A stretch of DNA of 64,000 bases from Acidobacteriota bacterium (lineage in GTDB: Bacteria > Acidobacteriota > Terriglobia > Terriglobales > Acidobacteriaceae). A program made the translations under genes and the position numbers. Where the stretch lies: positions 32,728-96,727 of the forward strand of contig JAKAJO010000076.1 in the NCBI GenBank assembly GCA_021813745.1. Direction: 5' to 3'. This document shows, piece after piece, positions 27,542 to 34,753 of the stretch. The notes beneath the pieces are model-generated. The model did not search any database and was not told the DNA's origin. It saw only the letters and a list, made by a program, of their open reading frames with translations. Numbering within the stretch: position 1 is the stretch's first letter; every line of letters begins with the position of its first letter.

Positions 27542-28924
27542 ATGCAGGAGACATTCGCTACAAGGCTCGAAACGCCAGCAGGCAACGGGACCATCATTCG
27601 AGCCGAGGGAATTGAGAAATATTACGCGCAACCGAGCCAGAACCGGATCCAGGTAATTGCGCCAACGGATCTGAGCATTGTGCCGGGAGAGATTGTCGCG
27701 CTTTTGGGCCCTTCGGGCTCGGGCAAATCCACCATGCTGCGTATGTTGAGCGGGCTTTCGCAACCTTCTGCCGGGCAGGTGTACTGGCATGAGCGCCCGA
27801 TTCAACATGCTGCTGCCAATGTCTCCATCGTCTTTCAGAGCTTCGCGCTTTTTCCATGGCTCACCGTGCTTGAAAATGTAGAAGCCCCGTTACAGGCCCG
27901 CGGTGTTCCCGCTTCTCAGCGGCGCGAGCGCAGCCTTAAGATGCTGGACACGGTCGGACTGGACGGATTCGAGGCGGCGTATCCCAAGGAGCTTTCGGGG
28001 GGCATGCGGCAGCGGGTGGGCTTTGCCCGCGCTCTTGTGGTGGAGCCTGAAGTCCTCTTCATGGACGAGCCATTTTCCGCGCTCGATGTGTTGACGGCTG
28101 AAAACCTGCGCAGTGAACTTCTGGAACTGTGGGCGAAGAAAACGATGCCTACACAGGCCGTCTTTCTGGTGACGCACAACATTGAAGAGGCGGTCTTGCT
28201 CGCCGATCGCATCATTGTCCTGGGACGGAATCCCGGTCATATTCGGACTGACTTCAAAGTGCAGCTTACCCAGCCGCGCGATCGCAAATCGGAGGCCTTC
28301 ACGCAGCTTGTGGACTACATCTATAAAGTTCTGACTCGACCTGATATCGCTCCGGCTGAGGCCCCGGAGCAGCAGACTGGGCGTCGTGTGCGCGACCAGC
28401 GGCAAATGCGGTACCAGATGCTGCCCCATGCACGCCCCGGCGGAGTCGCAGGCCTGCTGGAACTCCTGGTGGACAGGGGCGGACAGGAGGATATTTATCG
28501 CCTGGCCGACGATCTGGCGTTCGAGATCGACGATTTGCTGCCCATTGTGGACGCAGCTCAGCTGCTCGGATTTCTCAAAGTCGAAGAAGGCGACGTCGCA
28601 TTGACGGAGTCAGGAACGGAGTTTGCCAACTCGGAGATTCTGCGGCAGAAGGAGATCTTCCGGGATGCGGCGGAGAAGAATGTGCTTCTGCTGCGCCAGA
28701 TTGCGCGCGCCCTGGAAGCCAAGAGCGATCACACGGTGCCGGAGGACTTCTTCCTCGACATGCTGGATGAACAGTTCAGCGAGGACGAGTGCCAGCGTCA
28801 GATGGAAACGGCCATCACATGGGGCCGCTATGCCGAGCTCTTTGACTTTGACGCCAGCAAACGACGGTTCGTTCTACCCGACCTCCAGGAAGAAGAAGCT
28901 GCGATGCAAGAGGGCGGCGAGTGA
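27542..28924 (+). CDS. ABC transporter ATP-binding protein with AAA-associated C-terminal domain
   Basis: ATPase of a nitrate/sulfonate/taurine-type importer. The first 260 residues hold Walker A (LLGPSGSGKSTML), Q-loop (VFQSFALFPWLTV), signature (ELSGGMRQRVGFARAL), Walker B (VLFMDEPFSALD) and H-loop (VTHNIEEA). The last 160 residues match the AAA-associated C-terminal domain seen in a subset of these ATPases (LLELLVDRGGQEDIYRLADDL, ALTESGTEFANSE), thought to be regulatory. GAGGAG lies 9 nt before ATG 27542 and directly abuts the ATG at 27533, so the former is used. It overlaps the permease gene by 4 nt (GTGA). No binding-protein gene is linked. Confidence 0.9.
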   Translation: MQETFATRLETPAGNGTIIRAEGIEKYYAQPSQNRIQVIAPTDLSIVPGEIVALLGPSGSGKSTMLRMLSGLSQPSAGQVYWHERPIQHAAANVSIVFQSFALFPWLTVLENVEAPLQARGVPASQRRERSLKMLDTVGLDGFEAAYPKELSGGMRQRVGFARALVVEPEVLFMDEPFSALDVLTAENLRSELLELWAKKTMPTQAVFLVTHNIEEAVLLADRIIVLGRNPGHIRTDFKVQLTQPRDRKSEAFTQLVDYIYKVLTRPDIAPAEAPEQQTGRRVRDQRQMRYQMLPHARPGGVAGLLELLVDRGGQEDIYRLADDLAFEIDDLLPIVDAAQLLGFLKVEEGDVALTESGTEFANSEILRQKEIFRDAAEKNVLLLRQIARALEAKSDHTVPEDFFLDMLDEQFSEDECQRQMETAITWGRYAELFDFDASKRRFVLPDLQEEEAAMQEGGE

Positions 28925-30669
28925 GAGTCCAGAATACCTTTGGCCGTTCCCTGGTTGCCGTGCGCAATTGGCCCTTCTTCATGGACCTGATGATTGCGGC
29001 ATGCGGACTGGCTATCTTCTTCGGCATGATTCGGATCGGCACCTATTGGCTCAGCAGCCCCATGCCGGAAGCACCCATTTCGCATTCGATTCGGGCGCTG
29101 CCGCTTTATGCCTTCTACTCCATTGTGCGCATCGGCATCGCGTATCTGCTGAGCCTTGTTTTCGCCGTGGCCTATGGCTACATCGCCGCCTATAACCCGC
29201 GCGTGGAAGCCTGGATGATTGCGGTGCTCGATATTCTGCAATCGATTCCCGTGCTCAGTTTTCTTCCGGGCGTGATGCTGGCAATGATGGCCCTGGTCCC
29301 AGGACATCAGCTCGGCATTGAGATGGGCTCCATCCTGCTGATTTTTACCGGGCAGGTATGGAATATGGCCTTCAGCTTCTATGCGTCGCTCAAGAGCATT
29401 CCGCGCGAAATGATTGAGGCATCGCGCATTTATCGTTATTCCGGCTGGCAGCGCTTCTGGCAGCTTGAAATGCCCTTTGCTGCAATCGGACTGATCTGGA
29501 ACTCGATTGTCTCCGTGGCGGGAGGTTGGTTCTTCCTAATCGCGTGCGAAATGTTTCCACTGGGCAACCGCTTCTTTCGTCTCCCGGGGCTTGGGAGCTA
29601 TCTGCAGACGGCCGCGTCGGCGAGCCCCGTCGACATGCATGGCCTGATGTGGGGCCTTGCCGTGCTGGTGCTCATCATCGTCGCAACCGATCAACTGCTT
29701 TGGCGCCCCCTGATTGCCTGGAGCGACAAGTTCAAGTTCGAACAGGTGGAGTCGTCGACACGGGTCAGTTCCCCGCTTTTGGCTCTGATTCACCGCTCCA
29801 GCCGCCTGGTGCAGTTGCCTGCCCGGATATGGGGTACCCTGGACGAGCACATTTACCAAATGCTGGCCACGCGGAGCCGCGATATCTCCGTCAAGCCCAT
29901 GGACGAAAACGGTCCCGGCGGCAGCAGAATGCTGCAGGCCGGCCTGGCCATCTTTGGAGGACTCGTGGCCCTATGGGGTGGCACAGAAGCGTACCACCTG
30001 ATTCGGGGCGTTACCTGGCTCGATATACGTCTGCTGTTCCTGGGAGCGGGCGCCACCTTTCTTCGCGTGAATGCATCGCTGGCCCTTGCCGCAGCGTGGA
30101 CCATTCCGGTGGGGGTGATGATTGGCTTCAATCCAAAGATGGCAAAGATTCTCCAACCCGTGACACAGGTGGTCGCCTCGGTGCCGGCCACGGCGCTATT
30201 CCCTGTCTTGCTGGTGGGCCTGATCCGGCTTGGAGGTGGACTGGGAATCGGATCCATTGCCCTCATGCTGCTGGGGACGCAGTGGTACATTCTGTTCAAC
30301 ATCATCGCGGGTGCCATGGCGATTCCATCGGACTTGAAAGAGGCCGCGCAACTCTATCGCTTCACCCGTTGGCAGAGATGGAAGACACTGATATTGCCGG
30401 GCATCTTCCCCTATCTCATTACCGGGATGGTGACAGCCTCGGGCGGTGCGTGGAATGCCTCCATTGTGGCGGAGTATTTTCACATCGGTCACCAGACGCT
30501 GGAGACGATGGGGCTGGGCGCGCAGATCAGCGCTGCGACGGACAGCGGCAGATTCTCGACCCTGCTACTGGCTACCGTGCTAATGGCGTTGATGGTCGTC
30601 ACAGTCAACCGGCTCGTGTGGCGCCGGCTTTATCGGCTTGCCGAGACACGGTATAAACTCGAGGGTTAG
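28921..30669 (+). CDS. ABC transporter permease, two fused permease units
   Basis: A 582-residue inner-membrane protein made of two tandem binding-protein-dependent permease domains joined by a cytoplasmic linker at about residues 275-330. Each half carries an EAA-type loop that contacts the ATPase: IPREMIEASRIYRYSGWQRF in the first and IPSDLKEAAQLYRFTRWQRW in the second, the duplication being obvious. About twelve hydrophobic segments can be counted. The GTG start overlaps the ATPase stop by 4 nt. A single chain would replace the usual permease dimer. The substrate is unknown, as no binding protein is encoded here. Confidence 0.9.
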   Translation: MRVQNTFGRSLVAVRNWPFFMDLMIAACGLAIFFGMIRIGTYWLSSPMPEAPISHSIRALPLYAFYSIVRIGIAYLLSLVFAVAYGYIAAYNPRVEAWMIAVLDILQSIPVLSFLPGVMLAMMALVPGHQLGIEMGSILLIFTGQVWNMAFSFYASLKSIPREMIEASRIYRYSGWQRFWQLEMPFAAIGLIWNSIVSVAGGWFFLIACEMFPLGNRFFRLPGLGSYLQTAASASPVDMHGLMWGLAVLVLIIVATDQLLWRPLIAWSDKFKFEQVESSTRVSSPLLALIHRSSRLVQLPARIWGTLDEHIYQMLATRSRDISVKPMDENGPGGSRMLQAGLAIFGGLVALWGGTEAYHLIRGVTWLDIRLLFLGAGATFLRVNASLALAAAWTIPVGVMIGFNPKMAKILQPVTQVVASVPATALFPVLLVGLIRLGGGLGIGSIALMLLGTQWYILFNIIAGAMAIPSDLKEAAQLYRFTRWQRWKTLILPGIFPYLITGMVTASGGAWNASIVAEYFHIGHQTLETMGLGAQISAATDSGRFSTLLLATVLMALMVVTVNRLVWRRLYRLAETRYKLEG

Positions 30670-30724
30670 CGGCGAGTCATTGCACTCCGCTGCAACGCGA
30701 GCCATTCCGGGAGTCTTCATCCAC

Positions 30725-31783
30725 ATGATTCGAATCGGTCTAGTCGCCTTTGGCATGGCGGGGCGCGTCTTCCATGCACCGCTCATCTCCTCAGTCGATG
30801 GTCTCGAGTTAACTGCAGTCGTCGAGCGATCTTCCAACAACGCTGTGGCGCGCTACCCGTCGATCCGGACCGTTCGAAGCCTGGAAGAATTGCTGCGTGA
30901 TCCCACAATCGATCTGGTTGTAGTGGCAACGCCGAGCGGTACGCACTTTGATGTGGCGCGGCAGGTTTTGGAATCCGGCAAGCACGTCGTGGTCGATAAG
31001 CCAACGGCTGTGGAATCGGCCCAGATCGCCACGTTGATCCGTCTGGCAGCGCAACAGGAGAGGCTGCTGATTCCCTTCCACAATCGGCGCTGGGATGGTG
31101 ACTTCAGGACGATTCAAAAGCTGCTGGCAACTGAGACGCTGGGGCGCATCGTCCACGTGCAATCCACCTTTGACCGCTGGAACCCTGGCAACACGCGCGT
31201 TCCCTGGAAGGATGATCCGGAATTGGGCGGCGGCATGCTGCTGGATCTGGGCACGCATCTCGTCGACCAGGCATTGACTCTCTTTGGCAAGCCGCAGGCC
31301 GTAAGCGGTGAGGTGCGTCGCGAGCGCGAGGGAGACGGCGCCAACGACGCCTTCACTGCGCGTCTGCATTACGCAGGGATGACGGTCGAACTCGGCGCAA
31401 ATTGTCTCTCCTCGCTGGCCCGGCCTCGCTATCACCTGCGCGGCACGCTCGGAAACTATTGGAAATATGGCGTGGATCCGCAAGAGGCCGCTCTGAATCG
31501 GATGACGCAGATTGAGGCCGCCGACTGGGGAACGGAACCGGCCTCCGCGTGGGGCACATCGGCCGTCGCCGTCGGTGGCACCATGACGACGCGTCCAGTG
31601 GAGACCGTGCCCGGAGACTATCGCCTTTATTATGCGGGTGTGCGCGACGCCCTGTTGGGGCATGGCCCCGCGCCCATTCCGGCAATCGACGCATGGCGCG
31701 TGGCGCGCATTTTGGAGTGGGTCGCGCAAAGCTCCACGGAGCGGCGGAGAATCGATTGTGACTGGAGCGCAGAGCCGGCCTGA
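30725..31783 (+). CDS. Gfo/Idh/MocA-family oxidoreductase
   Basis: NAD(P)-dependent sugar or polyol dehydrogenase of 352 residues, cytoplasmic. The Rossmann N-terminus reads MIRIGLVAFGMAGRVFHAP (a GxGxxG variant), followed by VVVATPSGTHFDVA and the EKP-type motif as VVVDKPTAVES (Asp in place of Glu). The C-terminal domain has GGGMLLDLGTHLVDQAL, with the aspartate and histidine used in catalysis. Closest in pattern to the YdgJ/scyllo-inositol dehydrogenase group. ATG 30725 matches the Rossmann start; ribosome-binding site weak. It lies 55 nt after the permease and 467 nt before the rhamnose cluster, so its pathway link is open. Confidence 0.88.
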   Translation: MIRIGLVAFGMAGRVFHAPLISSVDGLELTAVVERSSNNAVARYPSIRTVRSLEELLRDPTIDLVVVATPSGTHFDVARQVLESGKHVVVDKPTAVESAQIATLIRLAAQQERLLIPFHNRRWDGDFRTIQKLLATETLGRIVHVQSTFDRWNPGNTRVPWKDDPELGGGMLLDLGTHLVDQALTLFGKPQAVSGEVRREREGDGANDAFTARLHYAGMTVELGANCLSSLARPRYHLRGTLGNYWKYGVDPQEAALNRMTQIEAADWGTEPASAWGTSAVAVGGTMTTRPVETVPGDYRLYYAGVRDALLGHGPAPIPAIDAWRVARILEWVAQSSTERRRIDCDWSAEPA

Positions 31784-31990
31784 AATGCGGATTCATGTCC
31801 CCAGGGACGGTACACGGTGGTCCAAATCAGATTCATCCGGCAAGCGAAAGAGGTCTTTACCTCATCGTGACACAACCCGGAGCAAGCAAAGCGGATCATA
31901 GAGAAGGAATAAGGGGACGGCGATCTCAGTCAGCCCCGGGGTTCGCGCCGCGGGAAGATGGGAATGGGCCGGTTTGATCAGGTGCAAAAA

Positions 31991-32010
31991 TATTGCCCCA
32001 AATTGCAATA
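31991..32010. promoter_or_regulatory. Inverted repeat, possible operator (TATTGC-8-GCAATA)
   Basis: Perfect 6-bp arms TATTGC and GCAATA with an 8-bp centre, in the AT-rich upstream region of the rhamnose cluster. It could be bound by the hybrid regulator encoded two genes on. Site function is inferred only from symmetry and position. Confidence 0.4.
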
Positions 32011-32025
32011 GACAATTCATCTCTC

Positions 32026-32039
32026 TATCGAATACGATA
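32026..32039. promoter_or_regulatory. Palindrome, possible operator (TATCG-AATA-CGATA)
   Basis: Perfect 5-bp arms with a 4-bp centre, 16 bp downstream of the other inverted repeat and 211 bp before the rhaI start. The small CG-centred arms resemble LacI-type operators, but no experimental link is available. Confidence 0.4.
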
Positions 32040-32249
32040 CCGTTTTCATGCTGCCTCATCTCCAAACTGAGAACCTTCCCCTCCTCCGCATCTCCAGCGA
32101 TGCGGCCCACTATGGCGTGGATTCCACACTTGAGTCCTGCGTCCAAGCTAGGCTGCATTCACGTCAATGGCCTTCTTTTGGAATTCGTAGCCGCTTCGAA
32201 TTCCTTGAAAATCACCTCATCACGTGTGCAATTTGAAAGCAGGATTCAG

Positions 32250-33443
32250 ATGGAAAAGGCAGACTCCGCAATCTTTGATCAGGCAGCCTTGGCACTGGAC
32301 AATTTCCAAATTGAGGTCCCCTCCTGGGGCTTCGCAAATACTGGCACACGATTTGGCAAGTTCACCCAGGATGCCGCCGCATCCACTCTGGAAGAGAAGT
32401 TCAGCGACGCCGCTGAAGTGATGCGCCTGACGGGAGCAACACCGACGCTGGCGTTGCATGTCCTATGGGATTTGCCGAACGGCGTCAAAGATATCTCTAA
32501 AGTGCGCGCACTCGAGGATCGTTTTAACATCCGAGCCGGTTCCATCAATCCCAATCTTTTTCAGGACCAGGAGTACAAGTTTGGCTCCCTGTGCAATCCC
32601 TCCGCAGCCGTTCGAGCGCGTGCCAATGAGCACATGCTGGAGTCCATCGAGATCGGCAAACAGCTTGGATCCCGTGACCTTTCCGTTTGGTTGCCGGATG
32701 GATCGAATTATCCAGGCACGCAGAGCATCCGCAAGCGGATCGAGTGGTTGGAAGAGGCGCTTCAACTCGCGCATGCGGCCCTTGCCCCCACGCAGCGGAT
32801 GTTGATTGAGTACAAGCCCTTCGAACCTGCGTTTTATCACACCGACATCGCCGATTGGGGCATGTCTTCGCACTTGTGCCGCACCGCGGGTCCGCAGGCC
32901 CGTGTGCTTGTCGACACAGGCCATCATTACTCTGCGCAAAACATCGAGCAGATTGTGGCGTGGCTGCTTCACACCGGAATGCTCGGAGGATTCCACTTCA
33001 ATGACCGCCGTTATGCCGATGATGACCTGACCCTGGGATCCATCGACCCATACCAGATTTTCAGAATCTTCCACGAGATCCACGCCGCAGCCGAAGACGG
33101 TCTGAAACTGGACATCGCCTTCATGATCGACCAGAGTCACAACATGAAGGGCAAGGTGGAAGCTACAGTGCAGACGGTCGTGACTGCACAGGAGCTGTGG
33201 CTGAAAGCAGCGCTGGTCGATCGCAAGCAACTCGCCCAATTGCAGGACGCCTGCGACTTGCTGGCTGCTGAAGAGCTATTCCGCGGAGCATTCTGGCGCG
33301 ATGTGAGACCGCTAACCCAGGAATGGCGACGGGCACGCGGCCTGGCACCAAACCCAATATTGGCATTGAAAGACGACGGTTATGTGGAGCGCATTACGCG
33401 CGAAAGAGCGGGGCGCCAATCCAGAGTTGCCAGCTATGCATGA
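32250..33443 (+). CDS. rhaI: L-rhamnose isomerase, RhaI type
   Basis: Converts L-rhamnose to L-rhamnulose, the first step of the phosphorylating rhamnose pathway, in the cytoplasm. The 397-residue protein has a TIM-barrel isomerase pattern with metal ligands in LIEYKPFEPAFYHTD, VLVDTGHHY and GGFHFNDRRYADDDL, and matches the Rhizobium/Pseudomonas-type isomerase rather than E. coli RhaA. AGGA lies 5 nt before ATG 32250; an upstream in-frame extension of 92 codons runs through the AT-rich regulatory region and is not used. It is followed by the regulator, aldolase and kinase genes, which supports the pathway assignment. Confidence 0.92.
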   Translation: MEKADSAIFDQAALALDNFQIEVPSWGFANTGTRFGKFTQDAAASTLEEKFSDAAEVMRLTGATPTLALHVLWDLPNGVKDISKVRALEDRFNIRAGSINPNLFQDQEYKFGSLCNPSAAVRARANEHMLESIEIGKQLGSRDLSVWLPDGSNYPGTQSIRKRIEWLEEALQLAHAALAPTQRMLIEYKPFEPAFYHTDIADWGMSSHLCRTAGPQARVLVDTGHHYSAQNIEQIVAWLLHTGMLGGFHFNDRRYADDDLTLGSIDPYQIFRIFHEIHAAAEDGLKLDIAFMIDQSHNMKGKVEATVQTVVTAQELWLKAALVDRKQLAQLQDACDLLAAEELFRGAFWRDVRPLTQEWRRARGLAPNPILALKDDGYVERITRERAGRQSRVASYA

Positions 33444-33503
33444 GAACCCGGTATCCTAGAGTGGGCGTTTCGCTAATGAAATGCCCACGAAAGAGGCAAC
33501 TGC

Positions 33504-34616
33504 GTGCCGAAAGCCAAAATTAAGCGGCTCTACCTGATCCCAATTTTGTCCAAGGCCCTCGATGTTCTCGAACTGCTGGAGCAGCAGAATGCTCCGGTTT
33601 CTCTCGAGGACGTATTTCAAAGAACTCATATCTCGAAGACTAGCGTCTATCGCATCCTGAAGACCTTGGTGCATCGTGGCTACGTGGCGCAGTCGCAGGA
33701 TGGCCAATATCGGCTGGTCTCGCGCCCGCGCCGTCTGCGATTCGGCTTCGCCATTCAAAGTGGCGATATGCCCTTTTCAGTTGCAATGGCACAAAGTGTT
33801 ACCACCGCTGCGGCGGCCGCTGGCGTGGAGTTGATTCAGCTCGATAACCGCCAGGACCCTGACGTTGCCATCCAGAATGCTCATGAACTGGTCCAAAAGC
33901 GCGTTGACCTGGTGCTCGAGTTCCAGGTGGAGGAACACGTTGCGCCACATGTCGCGCACATTCTCAAACAAGCTGGGATTCCGTTGGTTGCGATTGACGT
34001 TCCGCATCCCAACGCGACCTATTTTGGCGTAGACAATTTTGAGGTGGGATACGAGGCGGGCCAGTTGCTGGGGTACCATGCGCTGCGCAAGTGGAAGGGT
34101 AGCGTGGACTGGGTGATCGGCGTAGGATTCCCCGAGGCGGGTAGCTTTGTGCAGAGCCGCATCACCGGCGCGTTTGAAGGGATCCGTGATCGCGTCAAGG
34201 AGCTTCCGTTGGACCGGTATGTGCGTCTGGATGGCCGTGGCATGCGCGAGCCGAGCTGCCGCGCCATCTCCGAATTCCTGCGCAGCCAGCGGAAGGGACA
34301 GCATTTTCTGGTTGCTGCCGCTACCGATTCAAGCGCACTCGGCGTTCTGGATGCGGCTCGGCTCAGTGGCCAGGAGGATTGCTTCGCCATTGCGGGCCAG
34401 GACTGCATTCCTGAAGTGCTGGAAGAAATGCGGGGAGGCAAGAGCGCTATCATCGGGTCGGTTTCGCACGAGGCGGACACCTATGGGCCGCGACTGATTC
34501 AGCTGGGCATTGCGCTTTTGCGCGGATACACGGTTCCTCCCTACAACTATGTTCGCCATCGCGTGGTGACGCCTCAAACTTTGGCCGAGGAGGGAAATCA
34601 CCATCCGCCTTCTTAG
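33504..34616 (+). CDS. Hybrid regulator: IclR-like HTH plus sugar-binding (LacI/periplasmic-binding) domain
   Basis: A 370-residue transcription regulator. Residues 13-75 form an IclR-type winged helix-turn-helix (LSKALDVLELLEQQNAPVSL, ISKTSVYRILKTLVHRGYVA). Residues 80-360 are a type-1 periplasmic-binding-protein fold of the ribose-binding/LacI kind (DPDVAIQNAHELVQKRVDLV, GVDNFEVGYEAGQLLGYHAL, CFAIAGQDCIPEVLEEMRGG, IIGSVSHEADTYGPRLIQLG). LacI family members use a different N-terminal HTH, so the pairing is unusual. GTG start with AGAGG 7 nt upstream. Lying between rhaI and the aldolase gene, it probably senses rhamnose or a rhamnose intermediate; that is inference. Confidence 0.87.
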   Translation: MPKAKIKRLYLIPILSKALDVLELLEQQNAPVSLEDVFQRTHISKTSVYRILKTLVHRGYVAQSQDGQYRLVSRPRRLRFGFAIQSGDMPFSVAMAQSVTTAAAAAGVELIQLDNRQDPDVAIQNAHELVQKRVDLVLEFQVEEHVAPHVAHILKQAGIPLVAIDVPHPNATYFGVDNFEVGYEAGQLLGYHALRKWKGSVDWVIGVGFPEAGSFVQSRITGAFEGIRDRVKELPLDRYVRLDGRGMREPSCRAISEFLRSQRKGQHFLVAAATDSSALGVLDAARLSGQEDCFAIAGQDCIPEVLEEMRGGKSAIIGSVSHEADTYGPRLIQLGIALLRGYTVPPYNYVRHRVVTPQTLAEEGNHHPPS

Positions 34617-34668
34617 GCTGGAATGGTGGAGTGAGCGAGACGCCTGTCGCCGTGCGAGGCAGAATTGC

Positions 34669-34686
34669 TTTTTCAAATAAGAAAAA
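34669..34686. promoter_or_regulatory. AT-rich inverted repeat upstream of the aldolase gene
   Basis: Perfect 6-bp arms TTTTTC and GAAAAA around AAATAA, 67 bp before the rhaEW start and 52 bp after the regulator stop. Could be an operator or a weak terminator of the regulator transcript; the low GC stem argues for the former. Confidence 0.35.
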
Positions 34687-34753
34687 CTATTTCTATTGGT
34701 TATGTTCTGGTATGCTTTTTTTGGCCCTCTGAATTTTCTCGATGGTGGTGTGT

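Larger units (their letters stand above)
31784..32249. other. Intergenic region, 466 bp, upstream of the rhamnose cluster
   Basis: No gene is assigned. The last 260 bp are distinctly AT-richer than the surroundings and contain two perfect inverted repeats (annotated separately), consistent with a regulated promoter for rhaI. A minus-strand frame at 31862-32158 (98 codons) has protein-like stretches but no recognisable family and no convincing start. No tRNA or known riboswitch is seen. Confidence 0.5.

Noticed and set aside
31974..32249. 92-codon extension of rhamnose isomerase
   Set aside because: It runs through the AT-rich palindromic region and has no similarity; AGGA precedes ATG 32250.
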